The translations under genes were made by a program, and so were the position numbers. The notes under the pieces are model-generated. The model saw nothing but the letters and a program-made list of their open reading frames with translations. It had not been told where the DNA came from and ran no database searches. This document shows positions 8,132 through 17,598 of a stretch of DNA of 64,000 nt, in pieces; position 1 is the first letter of the stretch; the number at the start of each line of letters is the position of its first letter. Origin of the DNA: Chryseobacterium indologenes (GTDB lineage: Bacteria > Bacteroidota > Bacteroidia > Flavobacteriales > Weeksellaceae); contig NZ_CP074372.1 of the NCBI RefSeq assembly GCF_018362995.1, positions 1,798,001 through 1,862,000 on the forward strand, given 5' to 3'.

Positions 8132-10900
8132 TTAAAATTTGAATGAAACAATACATCCGAATGTTTTAAAAGACGGAAGGTTGAAAAAATCCAGTCCTCT
8201 TCCGTTATCCATATCATAAAAATTCTGATTGGGATCTGCTCCTTTATTGGCCTGCCAAAGCATTAGATTATTCACATAAAAAGTAAGCTTGATATTCTGC
8301 TTTCCATAGTTGACCGGAAAACTGGAAGACAGTGAAATATTGCTGATTCTTATATAATCCGCCTTCTGAATATAATTTTCCGCCACACCAAGGTAGCCAT
8401 ATCTGGACCAGCGGTTTTCCTGAACGTTCTGGTTGGGGTCGTAGAAATCTACCGGAATCTGGTTTGCCGTTCCATTGGCCTGCACACCCTGAAAAATATA
8501 ATTTTTGATATTTCTGTCATCTCCTGATTCAGAAGAACGTCCGTAATAATCGAGAACCGCCTGTGTTCCGTTCCAGAGCTGCCCACCTTTTTTCCATTCC
8601 CAATTGATATCTAAGGAAAAGTTTTTATAAGCAAAACTATGAGTGAATTTCATTACGAAATCCGGTGTAGGGTCTGCGATTATTTTCATTCCGTCTGCTT
8701 TTTTGGGAAATCCAGACTCATCAATGATTAATTGCCCTTGAGCATTTTTTTCAAAGTAGCTTCCCATAACAGCTCCCAAAACCTGTCCTTCCGACAGTGT
8801 TTTATAAATGTCTTTAAATCCTGAAACAGCAATATTCTGATAACCTGGCGCTATCCTGTCTACGAGATCTTTATATTTGAAAAATGACACTTTCTGAACA
8901 CTATAAAAGTTGTCCCCCAAACGCAAACGGTCATAAGCAAAATTGAATTCATATCCACTGTACGTGTGATCCGCTATATTCTTTAATTTCAGCTGATTAT
9001 TTTCAAAAACAGGAAATACATCATCTGTATTTTTTCTGTTGAAATATTCTCCTTCCACACTTATATTATAACCAAGGTTAAGACTGGCTCCCATTTTCCA
9101 TTCTCTGGTATTGATATTGGATAAACCTCTGAAGCTTTCCACTTCCTGTACAGGGAAGTATTGATTGTAGCTTTGTGCGTTAAGTAAAGTTGTTGCATAG
9201 GAAGCGTATGATCTTGTAATTTCCGGCTCGAAACTCAACTGTGTGTAACTTCCCAGTAACTTAAAATTATAATTATACCAATCGAAAATGTTATTGAATC
9301 TCACATAGAAATTAGCTTTGGGAAGCCAGTAGTTATTTTTCAGAGAGGTGTTGGAGATGTAAAAAGAATTTCCAAGATTGAGTCCTGCTTCAAAATCATA
9401 ATCACGGATATCCATATTGTAATTAAAAATATGATCCTGTGAAGTTCTCTGATAAAGGTATTGCTGATGGGTCAGACTGTTATAAACATCCGATTTTCTA
9501 TCGTTCAGGATAAAATTCAAGCTGAACGTATTTTTAAAATCATAGTTTCCTAATGCATAGGAACCCAATATATTGGAATGATACAAACTGTTGTTTTGTA
9601 CCCTTTCATAGAGTAATCCGTTGCTGAAGCCAGAAGTAGAAGGTTTATACTGATCTTTGTTCCAAGTGTTGCTACTTTCATAAGACTGGCTGACATTCAG
9701 TTTGAATTCATCCCAATTTTTAATAACATTAAAACTAAACAGTCTATCCCTATTCTGATAGCGATATTTACTATCCTGTTCAAAAAGGAATGAAGGATTG
9801 TCTGCATCTTTGCTGTAACTTCTCTGTAAACCGTTACTCAGAAGGGTATTTTGGCTATTTGAAAAAGAAACAGGTGTTAACAGGGAATTCTGATACACTC
9901 TGTTGAACAACCCTATTCTATTGGTATTGGTAGCTTTGTCCTCTTCGTAATTAAAAGCAAAATTAATGGAATATCCGCTTAGCTCTGTATTCAGTTTGGC
10001 TTTAAAGGTATTGGCAATATCAAACTGATCTATAAAATACATCTGGTTCTTCTGCTGACCCAAATTCAGAGACAACCGGATTTTTTCACTGTAACCTTCT
10101 TTTATAAAAGCATTTACATTCAACTGATTGTTGTATCCTACTGTTGTTTTAAAAAGGCTGTTATCATATTTTCTGGCACGCTGAAGCCCATCAATCCAGG
10201 GGATCAGCCTTCCGTTCTGATCATATTCATAAGCCAGGCCATCAAACCCCAAGCTAGAAATATCTGGTCCAAAACTGAACATTTCATTAGTTTCAGGACC
10301 TTTCCAGACAAGATTTCCTTTTTCTGATCTTCCCTGTACATAGTTACTTTGAGTTCCCGGAATAGCATTTCTGTTTTTAATATCTAAGGATGTGGTAAAG
10401 CTTCCGTTAAAAAGTAATGTTTTCTGATTGAGTCTTTTTACAATATAAATACTGTCATTCTTTTGTTTTACTCTTCTTATCTGATCAAAATAAGAATGTG
10501 ATCTTTTACTTAAGCGGGTCTTCGTTTTTTCAATGCTGAAATCATCTTTTGTTTCTTTTGAGACGAGACTGTCATAGGCTTTACTGTAAATATTTTCTAC
10601 ATTTTTTTTGGAAGTCTGATTTTCCAGAATGGCTTTTAATTCCCTGAGCTCATAGGTAGAAATAACATGAGTATTTTTGCCTTGGTTCCACGAAATGGTA
10701 TCATAAGGTTTAGCAGCAATAATTGCAAAACCTTCCTCATCAGTCAGTTCATAAACCCCACTGTTTTTATTAGAAACCTTTAAAAAGTTCTGTGCTTTAT
10801 CTTTAGTTGTTAAAAATTTTCCAGAATAATATAATTGTGAATCTTGTGCCTGTAATAAGGTAATGGTAAACGGCAGCAACAGCAGATAATTCTTTTTCAT
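8132..10900 (-). CDS. SusC/RagA-like outer-membrane barrel lacking a plug domain
   Basis: The 922-residue protein has a signal peptide (MKKNYLLLLPFTITLLQAQ) and a charged 140-residue N-terminal region without recognisable plug or TonB-box features. From about residue 165 onward it reads like a SusC barrel: NYVQGRSEKGNLVWKGPETNEMFSFGP matches in style the segment that normally follows the plug, and the C-terminus (NLMLWQANKGADPN, SFKTFGCIVSFKF) is the usual SusC closing strand ending in Phe. SusC proteins are typically about 1000 residues with an N-terminal plug; none is visible here. The downstream gene, three bases away, carries a plug inside an alpha-2-macroglobulin, and the 822-residue VWA protein upstream carries another. 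I infer that a partner supplies the plug. No SusD-like lipoprotein is present. Confidence 0.8.
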   Translation of the reverse strand: MKKNYLLLLPFTITLLQAQDSQLYYSGKFLTTKDKAQNFLKVSNKNSGVYELTDEEGFAIIAAKPYDTISWNQGKNTHVISTYELRELKAILENQTSKKNVENIYSKAYDSLVSKETKDDFSIEKTKTRLSKRSHSYFDQIRRVKQKNDSIYIVKRLNQKTLLFNGSFTTSLDIKNRNAIPGTQSNYVQGRSEKGNLVWKGPETNEMFSFGPDISSLGFDGLAYEYDQNGRLIPWIDGLQRARKYDNSLFKTTVGYNNQLNVNAFIKEGYSEKIRLSLNLGQQKNQMYFIDQFDIANTFKAKLNTELSGYSINFAFNYEEDKATNTNRIGLFNRVYQNSLLTPVSFSNSQNTLLSNGLQRSYSKDADNPSFLFEQDSKYRYQNRDRLFSFNVIKNWDEFKLNVSQSYESSNTWNKDQYKPSTSGFSNGLLYERVQNNSLYHSNILGSYALGNYDFKNTFSLNFILNDRKSDVYNSLTHQQYLYQRTSQDHIFNYNMDIRDYDFEAGLNLGNSFYISNTSLKNNYWLPKANFYVRFNNIFDWYNYNFKLLGSYTQLSFEPEITRSYASYATTLLNAQSYNQYFPVQEVESFRGLSNINTREWKMGASLNLGYNISVEGEYFNRKNTDDVFPVFENNQLKLKNIADHTYSGYEFNFAYDRLRLGDNFYSVQKVSFFKYKDLVDRIAPGYQNIAVSGFKDIYKTLSEGQVLGAVMGSYFEKNAQGQLIIDESGFPKKADGMKIIADPTPDFVMKFTHSFAYKNFSLDINWEWKKGGQLWNGTQAVLDYYGRSSESGDDRNIKNYIFQGVQANGTANQIPVDFYDPNQNVQENRWSRYGYLGVAENYIQKADYIRISNISLSSSFPVNYGKQNIKLTFYVNNLMLWQANKGADPNQNFYDMDNGRGLDFFNLPSFKTFGCIVSFKF

Positions 10901-10930
10901 CGGTGATTAGTATGCTTAAAAATATAAAAA

Positions 10931-10956
10931 AAAGAAACTTCCGGGGAAATTTCTTT
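10931..10956 (-). terminator. Intergenic hairpin between VWA lipoprotein and barrel genes
   Basis: Arms AAAGAAA-TTCC and GGAA-TTTCTTT form a stem directly after the lipoprotein stop; on the minus strand a run of T follows. It could end or partly attenuate transcription before the barrel gene. The two halves of the locus may therefore be transcribed at different levels. Confidence 0.5.
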
Positions 10957-10964
10957 TTCATGAA

Positions 10965-12881
10965 TTATTTTTGAATTGCTTTATAACTCTCTATCAGCCT
11001 AATAAATTCTGAACGATAGCCTTCTTCATCTTTATTTTTCCCTTCTTTAGCCAGTTTCTCAATATCAGAAAGATCTTTTTTTGTAATCAGTTCCGAATTT
11101 CTGAGTACCAAACCGAACCAGGCTACTGAAGAAGCAAATTTAAAATCCGGACTTATTGAGACAGATGGATTTTCTTTTTTAATCACTTTACTGATCTGTA
11201 TACTTTTATCACCATCAGGCTTTTTATATCTGAATTTCACAGTGGCCAGCTCATCTCCGAATCTCTTTGTAACTGATTTTTCAGAGTATTTTAATTTTGT
11301 TTCTTTAGGAATGAATTCTGAATCTACATTTGCAGGAATAATCTCATATAATGCAGTAACAGTATGTCCGCTTCCCAATTCTCCGGCATCAATTTTATCA
11401 TTGACAAAGTCTTCATTTCTCAGCTTCCTGTTTTCATAGCCTATTAAACGGTAAGATTTTACAAACTTAGGATTGAATTCAATCTGAATTTTCACATCTT
11501 TGGCTATAGCATACATGCTTCCTGCAAATTCTTTTCCTAAAAACTTATTCGCCTCCTGCATATTATCAATATAGGCATAATTTCCGTTTCCTTTATCTGC
11601 AAGAGTTTCCATTGTGTTGTCTTTATAATTACCCATGCCATAACCAAGACAGGTCAGGAAGATCCCTGTTTTTCTTTTTTCTGTAATTAAGGCTTCAATA
11701 TCAGTATTGGAAGTAGCACCCACATTAAAGTCACCATCGGTTGCCAAAACCACTCTGTTGTTTCCTCCTTTGATAAAATTTTCCTTCGCCAGTTTATAGG
11801 CCAGTTCAATTCCTGCTCCTCCGGCTGTGCTTCCTCCTGCCTGAAGATTATCCAGCGCTTTAATAATTTTTTCTTTTTCTCCTGCTGAAGTTGGGGGTAA
11901 AACCACTCCTGCACTACCTGCGTACACTACAATTCCTACTTTGTCTTTTGGTCTTAACTGTTTCAGCAAAACTTTAAGAGAAGACTTCAACAATGGCAGT
12001 TTGTTTTCCGCACTCATTGAACCTGAAACATCAATAAGAAAAACAATATTGGATGCAGGCAGACCATCCATCGGAATATTTTTTCCCTGAAGGCCTATTT
12101 TCAGCAGCTTATGCTTTGGATTCCATGGAGAGTTGCCATATTCGGTATTAATTGAAAAAGGATCATTGTTTGCAGGCTGTGGATAATCATATTTAAAATA
12201 ATTGATCATCTCCTCGACTCTCACTGCATTTTTATCAACCTTCCCTCCATATTCGATCATTCTTCGGACATTGGAATAGGAAGCATTATCTACATCAATA
12301 GAGAAAGTAGAAAGAGGCTGGCGGCTGGTCAGCTCAAATGCATTTTCCACAAATCCGGCATATTCCTCATTATTATAATCAATATTTTCATCAGTTTTTG
12401 CTGGCTTTTGAACCTCTTTTTTGTCCCCAACCTGATTGTTATAAACCCTTCCTGATTCATGGAATGATCTGGAACTCACCACTTCCATTGCAGTAACTGA
12501 TTTTGGTTTCGGACAGCCGTTATATTCTGGCATTCCCGGAACTGTAGGACAGGCATCATCTTTATCCAGAATACCGTCACCATCTGTATCCGGCCATGGA
12601 CAGCCGTTATTTTCGGGAGGTCCTGCCACCGTAGGGCACGCATCATCTTTATCAATAACCCCGTCTCCATCAGATTCTACCCACGGACAGCCTTCGTTTT
12701 CTACCGGACCGGCAATATCAGGGCATTTATCCAGTTTATTAGGAATTCCATCCTGATCTTTATCTTTTCTGAAACTGTAAGTCTTTGGTCCTTTGTCTGT
12801 TTCAGTGTTTTTTTGAGTTTTACAGCTTGTCAATGCAACAAGCCCTAGCATGGTTATTACAATTTTTCTCATCTTTTTCAA
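10965..12881 (-). CDS. VWA-domain lipoprotein with thrombospondin type-3 repeats (YfbK-like)
   Basis: The 638-residue protein has a lipoprotein signal with lipobox LTSC (Cys20). Thrombospondin type-3 calcium-binding repeats lie at about 40-120 ([48 protein letters not shown]). They are followed by a YfbK-type N-terminal domain, a von Willebrand A domain with a complete MIDAS start (DVSGSMS, Asp284) and a DUF3520-like C-terminus. VWA/MIDAS domains bind protein partners through a divalent metal; TSP3 repeats bind calcium and act as rigid spacers, as in OmpA-like lipoproteins. From about residue 185 onward it is closely similar to the 822-residue neighbour, and the last ~50 residues are almost identical, showing tandem duplication with different N-termini. 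The lipoprotein form should be anchored to the outer membrane. Its function is unknown. Confidence 0.88.
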   Translation of the reverse strand: MKKMRKIVITMLGLVALTSCKTQKNTETDKGPKTYSFRKDKDQDGIPNKLDKCPDIAGPVENEGCPWVESDGDGVIDKDDACPTVAGPPENNGCPWPDTDGDGILDKDDACPTVPGMPEYNGCPKPKSVTAMEVVSSRSFHESGRVYNNQVGDKKEVQKPAKTDENIDYNNEEYAGFVENAFELTSRQPLSTFSIDVDNASYSNVRRMIEYGGKVDKNAVRVEEMINYFKYDYPQPANNDPFSINTEYGNSPWNPKHKLLKIGLQGKNIPMDGLPASNIVFLIDVSGSMSAENKLPLLKSSLKVLLKQLRPKDKVGIVVYAGSAGVVLPPTSAGEKEKIIKALDNLQAGGSTAGGAGIELAYKLAKENFIKGGNNRVVLATDGDFNVGATSNTDIEALITEKRKTGIFLTCLGYGMGNYKDNTMETLADKGNGNYAYIDNMQEANKFLGKEFAGSMYAIAKDVKIQIEFNPKFVKSYRLIGYENRKLRNEDFVNDKIDAGELGSGHTVTALYEIIPANVDSEFIPKETKLKYSEKSVTKRFGDELATVKFRYKKPDGDKSIQISKVIKKENPSVSISPDFKFASSVAWFGLVLRNSELITKKDLSDIEKLAKEGKNKDEEGYRSEFIRLIESYKAIQK

Positions 12882-12956
12882 ATTTCGGGAGGAAATTATT
12901 AAAATAAATTTAAACTGATCAATAAATATTTGATAAACCGATTTTTTCTACATAAA

Positions 12957-12986
12957 GAAGAGAAATTCCCGAAGAAATCTCTCTTC
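12957..12986 (-). terminator. Weak hairpin between the two VWA genes
   Basis: GAAGAGA (12957-12963) pairs with TCTCTTC (12980-12986), seven bases after the 822-residue gene. The inner stem is imperfect and the following T tract is short (TTTATG). It resembles the hairpin after the second VWA gene and may only modulate readthrough. Confidence 0.35.
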
Positions 12987-12992
12987 CTAACA

Positions 12993-15461
12993 TCACTTTT
13001 GAACTGTTTTATAACTCTCTATCAGTCTAATAAATTCTGAACGGTAGCCTTCCTCATCTTTATTTTTCCCTTCTTTAGCCAGTTTCTCAATATCAGAAAG
13101 ATCTTTTCTCGTAATCAGTTCCGAATTTCTGAGTACCAAACCGAACCAAGCTACGGAAGAAGCAAATTTAAAATCCGGACTTGCTGAAGATATCCTGCTG
13201 CCATCGTTTTTAATAATCTTACTGATCTCACGGCTGGTATTTCCATCTGGTTTTTTATATCTGAACTTTATGGTTGCCAGTTCATCTCCAAACTCTTTTG
13301 ATGAGGTATTTTGAGTATATTTCAAATCGTTGTCTTTGGGAACAAAATCTGATTGTACATCTGCAGGAATCACTTCATATAAAGCTGTAACGATATGTCC
13401 GCTTCCGAGTTCCCCAGCATCTATTTTATCATTGACAAAGTCCTCATTTTTCAGTTTTCTGTTCTCATAACCGATAAGACGATATGATTTTACATATTCA
13501 GGGTTAAATTCAATCTGAATTTTGACATCTTTGGCTATAGCGTACATACTTCCTGCAAATTCTTTCCCCAGAAACTTATTCGCCTCCTGCATATTATCAA
13601 TATAAGCATAATTTCCATTTCCTTTATCTGCAAGGGTTTCCAGGGTATTGTCTTTATAATTGCCCATTCCAAAACCTAAACATGTTAAAAAGACTCCTGA
13701 TTTTCTTTTATCCTCAATCAATGTTTGAAGATCTGAAGTTGAAGACATTCCTACATTGAAATCTCCGTCCGTTGCTATAATGACACGATTATTACCATCT
13801 TTCACAAAGTTTTCCTGTGCCAATTTATAGGCTAATTCAATTCCCGCTCCACCAGCTGTACTTCCTCCTGCCTGAAGATGATCCAATGCCTCTATAATTT
13901 TATCTTTTTCTGCTGCTGAAGTTGGGGGTAAAACCATTCCTGCACTTCCTGCGTACACTACAATTCCAACTTTATCCTTAGGTCTGAGTTGATTCAACAA
14001 TACTTTAAAAGAAGACTTTAATAAGGGTAACTTATTTTCAGCATTCATTGAGCCTGAAACATCAATAAGGAAAATAAGGTTTGAGGCAGGCAGACGATCC
14101 ATTGGAATATTCTTCCCCTGAAGTCCTATTTTAAGCAATTTATGCTTCGGATTCCATGGAGATTCACTGTATTCAGTATTAATTGAAAAAGGATCTTCAT
14201 TTTGAGGTTGTGGATAATCATATTTAAAATAATTAACCATCTCTTCGATTCTTACTGCATTTTTATCAACTCTCTGTCCGTTATTGATCATTCTTCTTAC
14301 ATTGGAATAAGACGCATTATCAACATCAATAGAAAAAGTAGACAACGGCTGGCTTCGTGTGAGTTCAAAAGGGTTCTCAACAAAGGCATCATAGCTTTCA
14401 TCATTCTGAGTTACTGACGAAACCTGCTGTTGCTTATTGATTTCTTCCTGAAGTTTTTTCATTCTTTTTCTTTCCCTTCTTGAAAGATCTTTGGTAGTTA
14501 CCACAACTACTCCATTTGCTGCCTTACTTCCATAGATTGCTGTAGCAGAGCTACCTTTTAAGACATTCACACTTTCAATTCTGTTAGGATCTAAATTTTT
14601 GAAGTCATAAGCTTTTGTCAATATTCCGTTAACTACATATAAAGGGGCATTTTCTGATGAAACAGAAGCTGCTCCTCTGATCATGATCGGGTTACTGTTA
14701 CTAAGAAATCCTTGATGAATACTGTTAACCTTATTTTTATTACCAAAAGAAGTACTTATCTGTATTCCAGGGGCACTTCCCTGTAACGATGAATAAGTGG
14801 CAGGCTGTGGTTGATTACTGATAGAAGTACTTGCTATTGCATTGGATTCTGTTACATAATTTCTTTTAACTGTCTTTGAATATCCCATTACAACTACCTC
14901 TTCAATATTTTTAACCTGATTGGTATCTTTTCTCTGACCGGAAGAAATATAATTTGCTTTTTTATCAGCATTGGTTTCTCTTTCAGTATAATACTCAGAG
15001 ATTATCGGTTGATACACACGATCTGAAGGTACAGGAATTGGTAAAGCCGGAGGTGAAGGAACCGTCACAGAATATTTGGTAGGATCCAGATTGACCGCCA
15101 GATTTTCTGTAGGTTTAACAATCTTCTTTTCTTTCTGAATATTAACCTTTGTTATACTATCTATTTTTGCAATATCTGTTTTGTTAATCGGCCCTCTTAA
15201 AGTTGTATTTTTTACAATTACAGGTTGTAAAGGTGCCACAGCTTCTTTTTTATTCATAAAGTAAAAAGCTCCCATGCCAATTAATAAGCTTGCAGCAATA
15301 CCATATGGCAGCCAAATAGGAATGGATCTCTTTTTCTCTTCGTTTTTATCTAATTTCTCTTCAATCTTCCCCCATACTTTTTCAAAACCAGGAAAAACAG
15401 TTGGTTCTTCTGAAAGCTTGGAAGCTTCATTGAATTGTTGATCTATATGATTATTTTCCAT
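12993..15461 (-). CDS. Anti-sigma-like/TonB-plug/VWA fusion protein
   Basis: The 822 residues fall into clear parts. A short polar N-terminus (1-47) and one membrane helix (48-69, IWLPYGIAASLLIGMGAFYF) are of the type seen in anti-sigma factors. A Pro-rich linker follows. A SusC-type plug lies at about 186-324 (IEEVVVMGYS, IRGAASVSSENAPLYVVNG, AIYGSKAANGVVVVTTK). Then come a basic segment, a YfbK-like VWA domain with MIDAS DVSGSMN (Asp467) and a DUF3520-like end. It starts 12 bases after the ECF sigma factor gene, the usual place for an anti-sigma factor. The topology puts plug and VWA in the periplasm while the N-terminus could hold sigma in the cytoplasm. A plug on an inner-membrane protein is unusual, since plugs normally lie inside outer-membrane barrels. 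The domains are seen directly; the anti-sigma role is inferred from position and topology. Confidence 0.85.
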   Translation of the reverse strand: MENNHIDQQFNEASKLSEEPTVFPGFEKVWGKIEEKLDKNEEKKRSIPIWLPYGIAASLLIGMGAFYFMNKKEAVAPLQPVIVKNTTLRGPINKTDIAKIDSITKVNIQKEKKIVKPTENLAVNLDPTKYSVTVPSPPALPIPVPSDRVYQPIISEYYTERETNADKKANYISSGQRKDTNQVKNIEEVVVMGYSKTVKRNYVTESNAIASTSISNQPQPATYSSLQGSAPGIQISTSFGNKNKVNSIHQGFLSNSNPIMIRGAASVSSENAPLYVVNGILTKAYDFKNLDPNRIESVNVLKGSSATAIYGSKAANGVVVVTTKDLSRRERKRMKKLQEEINKQQQVSSVTQNDESYDAFVENPFELTRSQPLSTFSIDVDNASYSNVRRMINNGQRVDKNAVRIEEMVNYFKYDYPQPQNEDPFSINTEYSESPWNPKHKLLKIGLQGKNIPMDRLPASNLIFLIDVSGSMNAENKLPLLKSSFKVLLNQLRPKDKVGIVVYAGSAGMVLPPTSAAEKDKIIEALDHLQAGGSTAGGAGIELAYKLAQENFVKDGNNRVIIATDGDFNVGMSSTSDLQTLIEDKRKSGVFLTCLGFGMGNYKDNTLETLADKGNGNYAYIDNMQEANKFLGKEFAGSMYAIAKDVKIQIEFNPEYVKSYRLIGYENRKLKNEDFVNDKIDAGELGSGHIVTALYEVIPADVQSDFVPKDNDLKYTQNTSSKEFGDELATIKFRYKKPDGNTSREISKIIKNDGSRISSASPDFKFASSVAWFGLVLRNSELITRKDLSDIEKLAKEGKNKDEEGYRSEFIRLIESYKTVQK

Positions 15462-15473
15462 TGTTGTAAAAGT

Positions 15474-15992
15474 TTAAATGTTTTGATTGACTAAAAGTTC
15501 CTGCAGTTTTTTTCGTGCAAAATTGAGCTGTGATTTTGATGTTCCCTCGCTAATGGAAAGCATGGCTGCTATTTCCTTATGAGGATATCCTTCAATAGCG
15601 AAAAGGTTAAAAATCGCTCTACAGCCTTCGGGGAGAAAATTCAGTAAACTTAAAATATCTTTTTCCAGAGAAAGGTTTTCTGTAGTTCCTTCAGAATGAT
15701 CTATGAAATTCTCTTCAAGAGAAATCAGTAATCCCTTATTAGATCTTAATTTTTGCAGACATTCGTTCACCGCAATTTTTCTCGCCCATGCTTCAAAGGT
15801 TTCAGCATTTTGAAGCTGGGTAATTTTCGTGAAAATTTTGTAGAACGTATCGGCCAATACTTCTTCTATATCTTCATCGTTTTTCAAATAGCGTCTGCAG
15901 ACTGCGTAAAGCCTGCCCGCCATTTTCTCGTAGACCTTCCGCTGTGCATTTCGGTTGCTACGCTGGCATTCTAGTAATAATTCTTGTTCCAT
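15474..15992 (-). CDS. ECF-type RNA polymerase sigma-70 factor
   Basis: The 172-residue protein has the two regions of an ECF sigma factor: region 2 (about residues 15-85, with DEDIEEVLADTFYKIFTKI and FEAWARKIAVNECLQKLR) and region 4 with a helix-turn-helix (about 110-165, LPEGCRAIFNLFAIEGYPHKEIAAMLSISEGTSKSQL). ECF factors redirect RNA polymerase to a small regulon on an envelope signal and are held by a membrane anti-sigma. Here the next gene, 12 bases on, encodes a membrane protein with plug and VWA domains that could be that anti-sigma. The target regulon cannot be read from the window, although autoregulation of the downstream genes is typical. The call is firm. Confidence 0.92.
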   Translation of the reverse strand: MEQELLLECQRSNRNAQRKVYEKMAGRLYAVCRRYLKNDEDIEEVLADTFYKIFTKITQLQNAETFEAWARKIAVNECLQKLRSNKGLLISLEENFIDHSEGTTENLSLEKDILSLLNFLPEGCRAIFNLFAIEGYPHKEIAAMLSISEGTSKSQLNFARKKLQELLVNQNI

Positions 15993-16165
15993 AGTCAGGA
16001 GTTATATTATTATAGATGCAGAAACTTTTGCAGGGGTTGGAAACATGATTATTTTTTTTAGAAAAATAGTGGAAAAGTATTTTTTTTCATTTCAAATTTA
16101 ACTTTTCCTTCTGTAACAAATCTCTATTATCAACGACTCTTAATATAAATAATCTTTTTATAGTA

Positions 16166-17368
16166 ATGAAAAATGCCAAAATTGCATCATTACTTTTTGT
16201 TTTGTCTGCAGGAAGTATGATGTTTGCCCAAGATGACTTAATCAACAAGTTAAAAAACAACCAATCACAAAATGCTAATTTTCAGTTCACAACGTTAAAG
16301 GACGTTGGAGCAACTTCTGTAAAGAACCAGGGTTCCTCAGGAACTTGCTGGAGCTACTCAGGAAATTCATTCCTTGAATCTGAAATGCAGAGAATGGGCA
16401 AAAAACCTGTAGATCTTGCCGAAATTTTTACAGCAAGAAACTCTTATCATGATAAAGCGAAATTATATGTTTTAAATAATGGAGCGATCAGTTGGGGTGA
16501 CGGAGGAGAACTTCACGACGTAATCAATATGTACAAAAAGTATGGAGCTGTTCCTCAGGATGTGTATTCAGGGTTAAAAGCAGGACAAACTACCAATAAC
16601 TTCAAGGAAATGCAGGGGAAACTAAAGCCGGTTCTTGACAGTCTTGTTCAAGCTTCTTCAAAAGGAAAACTGACGGATAACTGGATGGATTCTGTAGATG
16701 CTATTCTTGATGAATATTTAGGAAAAGTACCTGCTAGCTTTACGTATGAAGGGAAAAACTACACTCCGAAAACATTTGCAAAGGAAGTGGTAGGAATCAA
16801 TCCTGAAGATTATGTAGAATTATCATCTTATAAAGATTATGCTTATTATGAGAAATTTGTAGTTCCGATTCCTGATAACTGGAGCCACGATTCTGACTGG
16901 AATGTACCGATGAAAGATCTTACAGCAATCATTGACAATGCTGTAAATAAGGGATATTCTGTAGGTTGGGCAACTGATGTTTCTGAACCTTATTTCTCTT
17001 ACAAAAACGGTGTGGCTTATGTTCCTGATATGGATCTTGATCAGATTACTGCTGAGAACAAACAGACTTTGTTTACAGAGCCTAAAAAAGATAAAACGAT
17101 CACTGAAGATATCCGCCAAAAAGCCCTTAATAATCTTTCTACAACGGATGACCACGGTATGCATATCGTAGGTCTGGCAAAAGACCAAACTGGTAAAGAA
17201 TATTATATGGTGAAAAACTCATGGGGAATAACCAATGATTTTGCAGGATATATTTACGTAACAAGACCTTATGTTGAATATAAATCAACAGCAATTCTTG
17301 TTCACAAAAATGCAATCCCAAAAAGTATCTTAAAGCAATTGAAGCCAACCAAGAATATTGGTTTGTAA
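16166..17368 (+). CDS. Exported C1 family cysteine peptidase (PepC/bleomycin hydrolase-like)
   Basis: The 400-residue protein has a signal peptide (MKNAKIASLLFVLSAGSMMFAQ). It carries the full papain-type catalytic set: Cys61 in GSSGTCWSYSG, His333 in DDHGMHIVG and Asn351 in VKNSWG. The order and the long insert between Cys and His resemble the PepC/bleomycin hydrolase branch. Those enzymes are usually cytoplasmic hexamers, whereas this one is exported and so may degrade peptides in the periplasm or outside. The gene is divergent from the ECF sigma factor gene with a 173-base AT-rich spacer and is followed by a strong terminator. No T9SS C-terminal domain is visible. Peptidase assignment is firm; substrate is unknown. 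Confidence 0.9.
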   Translation: MKNAKIASLLFVLSAGSMMFAQDDLINKLKNNQSQNANFQFTTLKDVGATSVKNQGSSGTCWSYSGNSFLESEMQRMGKKPVDLAEIFTARNSYHDKAKLYVLNNGAISWGDGGELHDVINMYKKYGAVPQDVYSGLKAGQTTNNFKEMQGKLKPVLDSLVQASSKGKLTDNWMDSVDAILDEYLGKVPASFTYEGKNYTPKTFAKEVVGINPEDYVELSSYKDYAYYEKFVVPIPDNWSHDSDWNVPMKDLTAIIDNAVNKGYSVGWATDVSEPYFSYKNGVAYVPDMDLDQITAENKQTLFTEPKKDKTITEDIRQKALNNLSTTDDHGMHIVGLAKDQTGKEYYMVKNSWGITNDFAGYIYVTRPYVEYKSTAILVHKNAIPKSILKQLKPTKNIGL

Positions 17369-17421
17369 AGAAATCATTTCTGCCATTTAAAGGGCAGTTT
17401 TAGATATTTAAATCTGTTAAA

Positions 17422-17456
17422 AACCCGATCTCAGAAATTCTGAAATCGGGTTCTTT
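17422..17456 (+). terminator. Rho-independent terminator after the C1 peptidase
   Basis: AACCCGAT (17422-17429) pairs with ATCGGGTT (17445-17452), and TCAGAA with TTCTGA inside it. The hairpin begins 53 bases after the stop codon and is followed by a short T-rich stretch. Confidence 0.8.
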
Positions 17457-17598
17457 AATAAATAGGTGAAAATTAAATATAAAATAAAGTGAATTATGCT
17501 GATTTAATACCAGATTGAATTGTTAATTCTACTTCAAGAGTCAATAAATTATGCTGTTAAAAACTGACCACGAAGCGAATGCACCATTCATTTTGATA

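Noticed and set aside
16823..17188. 121-residue minus-strand frame inside the C1 peptidase gene
   Set aside because: It overlaps the catalytic part of a clear peptidase gene and has no motif.
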